NCBI GenBank assembly: GCA_964419225.1 | Contig: CAYQPF010000015.1 | Location: 1-56,296 of the forward strand | Source: CAYQPF01 sp964419225 | GTDB lineage: Bacteria > Cloacimonadota > Cloacimonadia > Cloacimonadales > CAYQPF01 | Direction: 5' to 3' | DNA length: 56,296 bases | Shown: positions 36,105 through 44,825 of the stretch, piece after piece | Position numbering within the stretch: position 1 is the stretch's first letter | Layout of the letters: each line of letters starts with the position of its first letter | The notes under the pieces: model-generated | What the model was told of the DNA's origin: nothing | The model's database searches: none | What the model saw: the letters and a program-made list of their open reading frames with translations, nothing else | Made by a program: the position numbers and the translations under genes

Positions 36105-36393
36105 ATATTGCTCATCACTTATAGAATCACTTTTGCTAAATTAGGTTTTGCTGTCAAGCTCTTTTTATCTCTTTTTTCTCTAAAGCTCTTTTCCTACTCT
36201 TCAACTAACCTTTAACCATTAACTATTAACCACTTACCTCTCATGAATTACTATTAACTCCGCATTTTGGAGATTCTGAGAATTGAAGTCATGATTCTTT
36301 AAATATCATTATTTTATTTTTTTGCTTTTATAATTATGCAAAGTGAAATTATATTAGCGATTCAGGGAAATATAATTAAATAATTAAAAATCC

Positions 36394-36420
36394 AATATTT
36401 CCCTTGACACAGGAAATATT
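36394..36420 (+). promoter_or_regulatory. Perfect inverted repeat around a -35 box, candidate operator of the Nfn locus
   Basis: aatatttcc and ggaaatatt are 9-bp perfect arms separated by 9 nt that contain TTGACA (36404-36409). A further half-site, gggaaatat, lies at 36365. Another small inverted repeat (aaggg-tgat-ccctt, 36448-36461) and a TATAAT (36461-36466) lie downstream. The region precedes the zinc-ribbon gene at 36487. The layout suggests a repressor site over the promoter. Confidence 0.5.
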
Positions 36421-36486
36421 AATCATCATATTTTAACCAGAAGCAAAAAGGGTGATCCCTTATAATATAGGATACTGGAGGTAAAT

Positions 36487-37353
36487 ATGAATAATATCGT
36501 AACGGTTCAAGTCAAATGCCCTCATTGTGGCGTTTCCTTAATGGATGAATCCAAACTTATTGACAATGCACAATCCATCAAACTTTCTCTTAAAGTAAAG
36601 GGTAACAAGGGATATATCTGGTTGTCTTCAGTGTATCAGAGTTATAATATTGATTCCGATCTTGAGATTAAGGACGGAGATTTAGCAGATTTTTCCTGCC
36701 CGCATTGTAATGCAGAACTCAATGAATTAGAAGTATGTACAGACTGTGGAGCGAATATGGTCAGTTTGTTCTTAAATGAAGGCGGCAAGGTTTCTTTCTG
36801 TTCGAGAGCAGGTTGTAAGAAGCATTCGGTGGAATTTGAGAATTTAAATACTGCTATGCACCATTTTTATGATGCTTTTGCTATGCAGACCAACACTCAG
36901 CAACCGCATATACCCGTGACACCTACAGTAAAATCAGATGAGGAAGAAGATCTGGAAATAGTTGAGCATGGTGCTTTTCTGCAGTCTTACTGCCCGCATT
37001 GCAATATGAGCTTGATCGAGGAACATAAGATCAGTCTTAAGATCGAAACAGAAGCAGGCGAATCAGGTGTTTTGCATTTGAGTCCTTATCTGAATGTATT
37101 TACGCATGCTACTACGATCAAAGTTCCTGAAAATACCAAGGTCAAAGAGATCAAATGTATTCATTGCGACAAATCCCTCTTGCATCATGACGAATTCTGT
37201 CCTAAATGTAATTCGGAAATAGTCGGATTCAATGTGGTTGTCTTGAAGAAAGTGATCGAATTCCTGTTCTGTTCTCGTAAAGGCTGCCGTTGGCATGGTT
37301 TGAGTGACGAAGACCTTAATTTCATCAAATTGGAAGAAAGCGAGGAGTGGTAA
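36487..37353 (+). CDS. Tandem zinc-ribbon protein of the Nfn locus, function unknown
   Basis: I do not recognise a named family. The 288-residue protein holds two copies of one module (about 9-115 and 158-280). Each module has CPHC, about 60 residues with a hydrophobic beta-like stretch, CxHC, a few residues, CxxC, then CSRxGCxxH, seven Cys and a His plus more, enough for two zinc sites. Copy 2 ends CSRKGCRWHGLSDEDLN. The same module forms the N-terminus of the NfnB-like protein at 38596 (CLKNGCEWHGLSKADERN). The NfnA-like gene starts 1 nt after this stop, so the three genes probably act together. Cytoplasmic; perhaps an accessory metal or redox protein, by inference. Confidence 0.88.
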   Translation: MNNIVTVQVKCPHCGVSLMDESKLIDNAQSIKLSLKVKGNKGYIWLSSVYQSYNIDSDLEIKDGDLADFSCPHCNAELNELEVCTDCGANMVSLFLNEGGKVSFCSRAGCKKHSVEFENLNTAMHHFYDAFAMQTNTQQPHIPVTPTVKSDEEEDLEIVEHGAFLQSYCPHCNMSLIEEHKISLKIETEAGESGVLHLSPYLNVFTHATTIKVPENTKVKEIKCIHCDKSLLHHDEFCPKCNSEIVGFNVVVLKKVIEFLFCSRKGCRWHGLSDEDLNFIKLEESEEW

Positions 37354-37354
37354 A

Positions 37355-38179
37355 ATGTACGAAATATTACGCAAGGAGGAAATGGCTCAGGGATCAATAA
37401 TCCGCTTTGACCTGCATGCACCACAGATAGCTTCAAAAGCAAAGCCCGGACAGTTTGTCATCATCAGAGTCAATGAGCATGGGGAGAGAATCCCTTTGAC
37501 CATCGCTGATGCGGATAAGTACTCCGGTGTAATAACAATAATTTTCCAAATAGTAGGTAAGACCACCGCCTTGATGCGTGCATACAAGGCGGGTGATTAT
37601 ATCAAAGATGTTGTAGGACCTCTTGGTAAGCCTGTGGAGATCGAAAAGATAGGTACGGTGATCGTCATCGGTGGCGGGACAGGTATTGCTATTCTGCATC
37701 ATGTGACGAAAGCTATCAAAGAAGCAGGGAATTATGTGATCGGAATTCTGGGTGCCAGAAGTAAAGATTTCATTATCATGGAGCCGGAAATGCGTGCGAT
37801 CTGTGATGAAATCGTTATTACCACAGATGACGGTTCCTACGGGACTCAGGGTTTTGTTACGGGTGCTCTGCAGAAATATATCGATGAACGTTCAGACATT
37901 AAGCAGGTTTATGCCATCGGACCCATCATCATGATGAAAAATGTTTGTAAAATAACCAAGAAATATGAAATAGAAACAAAAGTAAGTCTTAATCCTGTCA
38001 TGATCGATGGTACCGGAATGTGTGGTGGATGTCGTGTATCTATTGGTGGTGAGACCAAATTCTGCTGCGTTGACGGACCTGATTTCGACGGACATACGGT
38101 GGATTTCGATGAGCTCGAGAAACGCAATAATATGTATATGAAGAATGAAAAGGATGCTTTACTGTTTTCGATAAAGTGA
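37355..38179 (+). CDS. nfnA: NfnA-like FAD/NAD-binding oxidoreductase subunit
   Basis: The 274-residue protein belongs to the ferredoxin-NADP reductase-like group shared by NfnA, PyrK and sulfide dehydrogenase subunits. The FAD part has GQFVIIRV and RIPLTIAD, and the NAD part has VIVIGGGTGIAIL (about 105-117). A C-terminal [2Fe-2S] motif contains MCGGCRVSIGG and FCCVDGPDFDGH. With NfnB it couples NADH oxidation, ferredoxin and NADP(H) by flavin-based electron bifurcation. The start at ATG 37355 has a GAGGAG ribosome site just inside the previous gene. Confidence 0.9.
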   Translation: MYEILRKEEMAQGSIIRFDLHAPQIASKAKPGQFVIIRVNEHGERIPLTIADADKYSGVITIIFQIVGKTTALMRAYKAGDYIKDVVGPLGKPVEIEKIGTVIVIGGGTGIAILHHVTKAIKEAGNYVIGILGARSKDFIIMEPEMRAICDEIVITTDDGSYGTQGFVTGALQKYIDERSDIKQVYAIGPIIMMKNVCKITKKYEIETKVSLNPVMIDGTGMCGGCRVSIGGETKFCCVDGPDFDGHTVDFDELEKRNNMYMKNEKDALLFSIK

Positions 38180-38595
38180 GATTAGTGGGTAGTGGGCAGA
38201 TTTCGACAACCCATCCCCGTCCCTTCCCTTTTATTAAGGGAAGGGGGGAATTAGTTCAGTGTGCAGACGGCAGTAGGCAGAAGGCAGTGGGAGAGAACTC
38301 ACCCCCGGCCCCTCTCTTGAGAAGAGAGGGGAGTGAATAGGATCTGGAGAATCGGCTGGTTGTAGAGGGTAGGAGATAACCAAGCACTGAAAGTCACTGA
38401 CTAACACAGACTGAGTTAGAGACCGGAGTGTTTATAGCTTTGGTGGATTTTTTAGAGGCGTAGCGGTTTATCCGTTCCGTTTAAGATAAGTGATCAAAAA
38501 TGTCAGAAAAGAACTAAAGACTATAGGTTAAAATCCTTTTTGCCTATAGTCTTATCTCTTATCTCTTCACTCTTAACTGAATAATGGGTGGTGTC
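38180..38595. repeat. Repeat-filled gap between nfnA-like and nfnB-like genes
   Basis: 38201-38251 holds tttcgacaacccat followed by a ccttccctt-ttatt-aagggaagg hairpin. About 38260-38290 is a degenerate 7-bp array (ggcagta ggcagaa ggcagtg). 38296-38340 carries a hairpin with 10-bp arms cccctctctt/aagagagggg (38309-38331). Both hairpin elements recur at 42211-42304 in the opposite order. No gene is seen. Confidence 0.7.
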
Positions 38596-40389
38596 ATGCT
38601 TGATTATGATGTAAAATATCTGAAGTTTAAAACATATTTAAATACTTATTGTCCGCATTGTCAGAAATCATTTAATTTTAAAGGGAAAGAAGGTGATTAT
38701 CTTCTTTTCAAAGCAGTTTATCAGAATGAAGAATTTGATCTAAGATTAAGTCCTTATCTGGATGTGTTTGAAGTAGAGACCGGCATCAATCTGGCAAAAG
38801 ACATTGTTCTGGATGATGTGAAGTGTCCTAATTGCAAACAAAGTCTTATTGATCACGAAACCAAGTGCGGTGAGTGCGGTTCTGCAGTCTCCAAAATTAC
38901 GATAACAGCATTTTCCAAATTAATCCCGTTCTTTGTCTGTTTGAAGAATGGTTGTGAATGGCACGGTTTATCCAAGGCAGATGAAAGAAACATCAAACTT
39001 AAAATACCACGTCAGCATATGCCGGAACAGGATCAAAAACTTCGGATCCACAATTTTTTAGAAGTACCTTACGGTTTTACCACAGAATTAGCCCAGTTGG
39101 AGGCAGGCCGTTGTTTACAGTGCCAGAATCCCAAGTGTTCGGGTGGATGCCCCGTCGGAGTTGATATTCCTGCATTTATCAAGCTGATCAGAGAAGAAAA
39201 GTATTTGGAAGCAGGCAAGAAAATTAAAGAAAGAAATGTGTTGCCGGCGGTCTGTGGAAGAGTCTGTCCCCAGGAAGAGCAGTGTGAAGCTAAATGTGTT
39301 CTTGGATTCAAAGATGATCCTGTGGCGATCGGTAATCTCGAGCGGTTTGTGGCTGACTGGGTTATGAAGATGGATGTGTTGAAGCCACCGGTTATTACTA
39401 ATAAAAAGAACAAGAAGATCGCAGTTGTTGGATCAGGACCGGGTGGAATCACAGTTGCTGCAGATCTTTTACAGCTTGGATATGCAGTGACAGTATTTGA
39501 AGCACTGCATGAAACCGGCGGAGTTCTGGTTTATGGTATTCCGGAGTTCAGATTACCCAAGTCGATTGTGCATAATGAGATCGATTATCTGCGTAGTCTG
39601 GGTGCCAAGATAGAATTAAATACCGTCATTGGAACTATCTATACGATAGAGGAATTATTAGAGAAATACGATGCAATTTATTTAGGTGTTGGTGCCGGTT
39701 TGCCCAATTTTATGAATATTGAGGGGGAAAACCTCTGTAATGTCTTTTCTTCAAATGAATACCTGACGAGAATCAACTTGATGAAGGCGTACAAATTCCC
39801 TGAGTATGATACTCCCAAGCCGATAGGAAAGAAAGTGGTCGTGGTTGGCGGTGGAAATGTAGCAATGGATAGTGCCAGAAATGCTTTGCGTTGCGGTGCA
39901 CCGGAAGTGACGATTGTTTACCGTCGTTCCAGAAAAGAACTTCCTGCCAGAGAGGAAGAAGTACGCCATGCCATGGAAGAAGGTATTAAGTTCAAACTTC
40001 TGACCAATCCTATCCGTTTTATTGGCAATGACATTAATTGGGTCAAAGGTGTTGAGTGTGTGCAGATGGAGTTAGGTGAGCCTGATGCTTCCGGGAGAAG
40101 ATCTCCCAGGGCGATACCCGGATCGAATTTTGTGATTGAAACTGATTTGGCGATCATTGCCATCGGTACAGGACCGAGTCCTATCATCTTCAATACGACA
40201 CCGGGGTTAGTACGCAACCGTTGGGGATATGTCCAGGTGGATGAAAATATGGAAACTTCCATACCCTTTGTATTTGCCGGAGGTGATATTGTCACAGGTT
40301 CTGCGACGGTGATTTCTGCAATGGGAGCTGGCAGAACAGCGGCGAATGCAATTCACGCGAAGCTTAGTGGGCAGGGGAAAAAGAGTTGA
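38596..40389 (+). CDS. nfnB: NfnB-like (GltD-type) oxidoreductase with N-terminal zinc-ribbon module
   Basis: The 597-residue protein has two parts. Residues 1-140 are the zinc-ribbon module (CPHC at 19-22, CPNC, CGEC, CLKNGCEWHGL). The rest matches the glutamate synthase small subunit / NfnB fold. Two [4Fe-4S] motifs are visible (CLQCQNPKCSGGCPVG and CGRVCPQEEQCEAKC), then the FAD site GSGPGGITVAADL and the NADP site GGGNVAMDSARNAL, and a final FAD segment FVFAGGDIVTG. Typical NfnB is about 465 residues, so the extra 130 are the fused module. ATG 38596 is chosen for its GGTGG site; ATG 38584 is in frame upstream. No large glutamate synthase gene is adjacent, favouring NfnB over GltD. Confidence 0.9.
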   Translation: MLDYDVKYLKFKTYLNTYCPHCQKSFNFKGKEGDYLLFKAVYQNEEFDLRLSPYLDVFEVETGINLAKDIVLDDVKCPNCKQSLIDHETKCGECGSAVSKITITAFSKLIPFFVCLKNGCEWHGLSKADERNIKLKIPRQHMPEQDQKLRIHNFLEVPYGFTTELAQLEAGRCLQCQNPKCSGGCPVGVDIPAFIKLIREEKYLEAGKKIKERNVLPAVCGRVCPQEEQCEAKCVLGFKDDPVAIGNLERFVADWVMKMDVLKPPVITNKKNKKIAVVGSGPGGITVAADLLQLGYAVTVFEALHETGGVLVYGIPEFRLPKSIVHNEIDYLRSLGAKIELNTVIGTIYTIEELLEKYDAIYLGVGAGLPNFMNIEGENLCNVFSSNEYLTRINLMKAYKFPEYDTPKPIGKKVVVVGGGNVAMDSARNALRCGAPEVTIVYRRSRKELPAREEEVRHAMEEGIKFKLLTNPIRFIGNDINWVKGVECVQMELGEPDASGRRSPRAIPGSNFVIETDLAIIAIGTGPSPIIFNTTPGLVRNRWGYVQVDENMETSIPFVFAGGDIVTGSATVISAMGAGRTAANAIHAKLSGQGKKS

Positions 40390-40510
40390 TAGTTGACAGT
40401 TGAGAGTTGAGAGTTGGTGACGCTTTTCGGAATTATTTCACGCGGAGACGCAGAGCTAGCGGAGAGATGGAGGGGAAGAGTAAAGATTAGATAAAAGATA
40501 AATATGCAAG

Positions 40511-40539
40511 GGGCAGACACACAGGTCTGCCCTTTTTTT
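40511..40539 (+). terminator. Intrinsic terminator of the Nfn locus
   Basis: gggcagac and gtctgccc form an 8-bp stem with a 6-nt loop followed by seven T, 121 nt after the nfnB-like stop. The interval before it holds a cgcggagacgcagag-type repeat. Confidence 0.85.
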
Positions 40540-40540
40540 A

Positions 40541-41653
40541 TTAAAACAATTCGATAAGATTCAAATTAAGGGATGCATTCATCATTTCAGAAGGATACAT
40601 TTCCTTTGTATTGAAGAAATTAGTATAATCAATTTTGAAGTTTACATCTTTTGAGAAATTTAGATTGAGGCCGAAAGAATAGCTTGTTGAGGATTGGCTT
40701 TCTGGACTTTGGTTTGTTTGACCAATCCGTACTGAAAAGATATCCAGTCCCGTGAATTCCAGACCAAACCCCAGAATATTATCAGAGGAAGAATAATCTG
40801 CATAATCAATACTGGCATAACAGGAGTAAAAGTTTTGAGAAGGCAGGGTCAGGGAATTAGTGATGGGTTGATCTGCTTTTCTTTTGTAGGAAACAGTCGT
40901 GCCAAATTTTAAACCTGATGGAAGTGGATTTGCCGGGTGGTGTTTGAAGTAAGTAATTTTTCTTTTTGTAGGATTTACCAAGCTTAAACCTGCCGTAAAA
41001 TTGAAATCATTTTGTGTATTCTGTAATGTAGGAGGACTGAATTGTGCTAAGAATCCTAATTTACTAAAATCTGAGTTAGGATTGTAATGATTAAAATATT
41101 CAATATTCTTGGGGATAAGTTGACTGGAAATATAATTGTAACTATACCCTAAATAGTATTTTGCGTAACTGCTTGATGAATTGTAGTTATTCGTTGATTG
41201 GATTCTGTCCAGAAACGGCACGATATTTATACCTATGGCATATTGGGTAGAAGTTTCCAAGGGGGAAAATTTGCCGATTGTTTGTCCATCATCATTTGTT
41301 AAATCAATTTCCTGATACTTCAAGCTAGTACCAAATTTGCTCTGTATATTAGGTAGAGGGAGAGATATTCCTATTCCGGATGAAGCCAGAACAATAGATG
41401 AACTGGAGAAGTTTCCCCGATTGAAGGCAAAAGAAGTAAATCCCAAATGAATACCCTGCATGGCACCGAGTTTTGCAGGATTGTTTATTACAGAGGCAGG
41501 TGTGAGTAATTCCAGAGAAGCTGTACCGGATTCAAGGCCAAAAGCAGCATCCCGTGCTGAGGGGTTGATCCTCAGGAACTGACAGGCGAACTGGGAGGCT
41601 GACAAATTGAAAATGACAATGCAGATAGCTATAATTATTAGTACTTTTTTCAT
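40541..41653 (-). CDS. PorV/PorQ-like outer-membrane beta-barrel protein
   Basis: The 370-residue protein has a signal peptide (MKKVLIIIAICIVIFNLSAS) and a mature start FLRINPSARDAAFGLESGTA, which matches the conserved N-terminal plug of PorV/PorQ and UPF0164 barrels. The remainder alternates polar and hydrophobic residues with many Tyr/Phe, as in beta strands, and ends in LNLIELF. PorV-type barrels shuttle substrates of type IX secretion at the outer membrane. It follows the sorting-domain lipoprotein gene by 11 nt, so the two probably form one unit. Confidence 0.82.
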   Translation of the reverse strand: MKKVLIIIAICIVIFNLSASQFACQFLRINPSARDAAFGLESGTASLELLTPASVINNPAKLGAMQGIHLGFTSFAFNRGNFSSSSIVLASSGIGISLPLPNIQSKFGTSLKYQEIDLTNDDGQTIGKFSPLETSTQYAIGINIVPFLDRIQSTNNYNSSSSYAKYYLGYSYNYISSQLIPKNIEYFNHYNPNSDFSKLGFLAQFSPPTLQNTQNDFNFTAGLSLVNPTKRKITYFKHHPANPLPSGLKFGTTVSYKRKADQPITNSLTLPSQNFYSCYASIDYADYSSSDNILGFGLEFTGLDIFSVRIGQTNQSPESQSSTSYSFGLNLNFSKDVNFKIDYTNFFNTKEMYPSEMMNASLNLNLIELF

Positions 41654-41664
41654 AAATTACTTCC

Positions 41665-42078
41665 TTATCTGAACAAGATCATTTGTTTTTCGAGTACTGT
41701 TGAACCGACAATAAGCCTGTAGGTATAGATGCCACTTTGTACATATTGTTGTTGGTTATTTTTTCCATTCCAAAACACGGAATGTGTTCCTGCTGGATAT
41801 AAGCCATAAATGAGATGTTTAATAATTACTTTTCTGCTATCCAGAATATCTAATTTTACCTCACAAGCTTCAGATAAATGATAGTTAATAGTGGTGTATC
41901 CATAGAAAGGATTTGGGTAATTTTGAGACAGCCTTATTGGTTGACCTGGAATGGTATCTGGATTTCCAGTTGTTGAATATTCCTGGGTATCAGGAGCTGT
42001 GGATTTTTCAGCACAGCCCATGTTACAAAGCAAGAGCAGAGCGATAGAGACAAGCACAAAGAATAGTTTTTTACTCAT
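41665..42078 (-). CDS. Small lipoprotein consisting mainly of a type IX sorting-like domain
   Basis: The 137-residue protein has a lipoprotein signal ending in CNMGC, with the lipidated Cys near residue 22. After a short linker, residues about 50-137 form a complete FlgD-like / type A sorting domain: LSQNYPNPFYGYTTINYHL, VKLDILDS, GTHSVFWNGKN, SGIYTYRL and a final KQMILFR. There is no other domain. It precedes the PorV-like gene by 11 nt. A cargo-free sorting domain on a lipid anchor is odd; it may be an adaptor or a remnant. Confidence 0.85.
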   Translation of the reverse strand: MSKKLFFVLVSIALLLLCNMGCAEKSTAPDTQEYSTTGNPDTIPGQPIRLSQNYPNPFYGYTTINYHLSEACEVKLDILDSRKVIIKHLIYGLYPAGTHSVFWNGKNNQQQYVQSGIYTYRLIVGSTVLEKQMILFR

Positions 42079-42312
42079 TTTTACTCCGTTAAGATATATT
42101 TATGGTAGAGAATCTAATGAATTTCCTTACCATAAAGCAAATAATGCGGAGGGTGAGAATAAAGTCAAGAGCTAAAATAGTTGGCAGGGGGCAGTAGGCA
42201 GGGGGAGAACAACTCACCCCCGGCCCCTCTCTTGTGAAGAGAGGGGAGTGATATTTCGACAACCCATCTCCGGCCCTTCCCTTTTATTAAGGGGAGGGGG
42301 GAATGATCTTTT
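42079..42312. repeat. Gap with paired hairpin repeats
   Basis: About 42181-42205 is a ggcagggggcagta-type degenerate array. 42211-42250 carries the 10-bp-arm hairpin cccctctctt/aagagagggg (42224-42246). 42254-42304 carries tttcgacaacccat plus the ccttccctt-type hairpin. The same three units occur at 38201-38340 in a different order. Confidence 0.7.
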
Positions 42313-42858
42313 TTAACCTGGTTTGGCCAATGGCCATGAGAAAACAGAAAGATCTTCTGTAAGTGTAGAAGCAGGAATATATGGACTTGCTTTGGTCTGA
42401 AAGATTATTCTGGCAGTGAGTTTATAGCCTTTGTGAATGGGGAGGAGGACCCCGGATTTGATAAAGTCTGCCACAGATAAATGACCGAAAAGCAGCACAT
42501 ACAAATTATAAGATGCATCATCCCTTTTTGAAAACAGGTATTGCTTGTCGAGTTTATGGATGACTTTCAGGAAGATGCCGTAAGAGTTCAGGTGTTTACG
42601 GCGTAGATCAGGATATTCCAGTTTATATTGTCTGGCGTAGGAAGATAAATCATGTTTGAATCTGAGGGGGAGATTATGCCAGATTTGGAGGGTCAGTTTT
42701 TCCATAGAGATGATCTTAAGATTTTGAGGTAAAAATGGTATAGGGATATATTTTCTGCCTAGGCATAGGTCACTATGCCGGAAGTAACAGAAGATAATGC
42801 CCTCTTTTTTCCCGCCTTTGGGATAAGAAGTTTGATTCTTCTCAAAGTAAACTTTCAT
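42313..42858 (-). CDS. Hypothetical protein, 181 residues
   Basis: I do not recognise this protein. It has no signal peptide, membrane segment or metal motif. Basic and aromatic residues are frequent (KKEGIIFCYFRHSD, YARQYKLEYPDLRRKH). An internal Met at about 52 (MEKLTLQIWHNL) is a possible alternative start. Only a weak ribosome site is seen before ATG 42858. It stands alone between two repeat-rich gaps in an accessory region, so lineage-specific or acquired DNA is possible. Confidence 0.55.
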   Translation of the reverse strand: MKVYFEKNQTSYPKGGKKEGIIFCYFRHSDLCLGRKYIPIPFLPQNLKIISMEKLTLQIWHNLPLRFKHDLSSYARQYKLEYPDLRRKHLNSYGIFLKVIHKLDKQYLFSKRDDASYNLYVLLFGHLSVADFIKSGVLLPIHKGYKLTARIIFQTKASPYIPASTLTEDLSVFSWPLAKPG

Positions 42859-43418
42859 ATTACCCTTTTTACCTCACTTTGTTATATTAAACTGCTTTGA
42901 GAGTGGAATGTTACAGGAAAAATCAGGTTTTTAGGTATTGGGGTTAGTCCGTCAACTCTCAATTTATTCCAAATCATGACTCAAGACTTATAACTCAAGA
43001 CTATCTCGGTCTCCTCTTCTCCCTTGGTGTTCATATAGTTTTCAACTCATCCTCCGGTCCTTCCCTTCAAAGGGAAGGAAGCCTGGTAGTCTATGCTTTT
43101 CAGGAGATGTAAGCCACCGAAAACCACCGAAATGAACGCGAAGGAGAAAAGGAAGCACTCTATGAGAGGTATTTATCCACAGAAAGACGCAGATTAACGC
43201 AGATGGGAGATAGGTTTCAGGGAAAAAGGACGGAATGGACTCTATGGACTATATGGACAGTATGAGGGGAAATCCGGAACATTGACTTGAACGGACAGAG
43301 AGAAGGTGTCAGGTGTCAGGTGTCAGTGACTGCACAATCCAGAGTTAACATGCCACTCTCTAATCCCCTCTTCTACACTAATAACTAACAACTATTTCTG
43401 CCCACTTTCTCCAAATGC
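42859..43418. repeat. Repeat-rich 560-bp gap
   Basis: It contains a tcaactcatcctccgg plus ccttccctt-caa-aagggaagg hairpin (43042-43080), an acgcagattaacgcagatgg repeat (about 43175), and a nonamer array ATGGACnnn (43235-43266). It also has three perfect ggtgtca units (43305-43325) and a solo copy of the end of the 6907-7127 element (about 43329-43346). No gene is seen. Confidence 0.65.
43235..43266. repeat. Nonamer array ATGGACnnn
   Basis: Units atggactct, atggactat and atggacagt are followed by atgagg. A longer array of the same kind lies at 47699-47743, and a related ncggacnnn array at 45010-45046. Confidence 0.65.
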
Positions 43419-44825
43419 CTATCCTTTCTGATCATCGGGTGATGTCAGCCTGATAAAATCCGCATCTTTCCATAAGGATTCAAAATCCTTGTCCTTTATT
43501 GCCATTTCTTTATACTTTTTATGCAACTCAATAGCTTTTCTTAAATACTCCAACGCTTGTGCTTTTCCCTGTAATTCAGATGCATATAAACAGCCAAGAT
43601 TGAAATATGCTTCTGCCTTTTGGGGATCAATTTCAACAGCTTTATTAAATGCTTCAATTGCTTCTTCTTTTCTATTTAATGTAGCATAACAGACACCCAT
43701 ATTGTGCCACGCTTTAACCATCATGGGATCAATTTCAATAGCCTTTCTACATGCTTCAATCGCTTCTTCATTCCTGCCTGAATCATGAAGACAACTACCC
43801 AGATTATTCCAGGCACCAGCCTTTTTGGGCTCGATTTCAATAGCTCTCTTGTATGCTTCAAACGCTTCTTCCTTCTTGCCTAAAGCAGAAAGACTGTTTC
43901 CCATATTGTACCATGCATCAGCCATTTTCAGATCAATTTCAATAGCCATTCTACATGCTTCAATCGCTTCTTCAGTCCTGCCTAAATCTTGAAGACAACT
44001 ACCCATATTATTCCAGGCATTAGCATTTTTCGGATCAGTTTCCACAGCTTTTTTATAAGCTTTTATCGCTTCTTCAGTCTTATCTAATGCGTTATAATTT
44101 ACCCCTATATTATAATATATAGCTGAGTTTTCCGGCTTTAATTCAAGAGCCTTATTGTAAGATTTTAGAGCCTGTTCAAAATCCTTTTGTCTGTGATAAA
44201 AACCTCCAAGACTGTACCAGGCTTCTAATTTTAAATCCTTATCTGTTGCTGTCCTATAGGCAAATTCTGCCTCTTTGAATTGCTTTAATTCTTCTAAAAA
44301 ATATCCTTTCTGGATAATATACCACCCGTTTTCAGAATTATCCTTTATCAAAGACTCACACACACCCAAAGCTTGGGAATATTGCTTCTGCTGCAGATAA
44401 ATTTGCATACTGAACTCTAACCTTCGTGTTTCTACCTGCTTAAGTGCATCTATATGTATGGTTTCCACCTTCTTTTTAGTTTCTTCCACTTGTTCTTTAG
44501 TTTTTTCAATTTCGTTAAAGCGTTGATGAAAATATACACTTAACCCTGATATTATTAGTAACAGTATCGCTATGATAATGCCGATAGTATCTATTCCCAC
44601 ACCTAAAAAATTGGTTGCCTTATCTAGCATTACCTGTGACTGCTCTAATTGCTTTTCCTGGATTACTGAGCGTATTTCGCACATTACGCTGTCATTTACA
44701 GCCTTGGTAAATACTATTGGCTGACCTGATTCCTGTTTCATTTTAAGTTGTGTTATTTGGTTATGTTGATAGTAGAGTGCACCGCACAGGAGACAAAAAA
44801 CAATAATTATCCAAAATGATCTCAT
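43419..44825 (-). CDS. Membrane-anchored TPR protein
   Basis: The 468-residue protein has an N-terminal hydrophobic helix (about 4-19), a second helix (about 78-98), a coiled coil (about 103-130, EKTKEQVEETKKKVE) and about nine 34-residue TPR units (145-450). Typical unit features are AWxNMGxxLxxLGRxEEAIEAxxxAIEIDP. Units with SCLQDLGRTEEAIEACR and SCLHDSGRNEEAIEACR lie 68 residues apart and are very alike also in DNA, pointing to a recent duplication of a two-TPR block. It is probably a protein-interaction scaffold at the inner membrane; partners unknown. Confidence 0.88.
   Translation of the reverse strand: MRSFWIIIVFCLLCGALYYQHNQITQLKMKQESGQPIVFTKAVNDSVMCEIRSVIQEKQLEQSQVMLDKATNFLGVGIDTIGIIIAILLLIISGLSVYFHQRFNEIEKTKEQVEETKKKVETIHIDALKQVETRRLEFSMQIYLQQKQYSQALGVCESLIKDNSENGWYIIQKGYFLEELKQFKEAEFAYRTATDKDLKLEAWYSLGGFYHRQKDFEQALKSYNKALELKPENSAIYYNIGVNYNALDKTEEAIKAYKKAVETDPKNANAWNNMGSCLQDLGRTEEAIEACRMAIEIDLKMADAWYNMGNSLSALGKKEEAFEAYKRAIEIEPKKAGAWNNLGSCLHDSGRNEEAIEACRKAIEIDPMMVKAWHNMGVCYATLNRKEEAIEAFNKAVEIDPQKAEAYFNLGCLYASELQGKAQALEYLRKAIELHKKYKEMAIKDKDFESLWKDADFIRLTSPDDQKG

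Noticed and set aside
38596..40389. Assignment as glutamate synthase small subunit (GltD)
   Set aside because: No large-subunit gene is near, while an NfnA-like gene is directly upstream, so NfnB is the better call.
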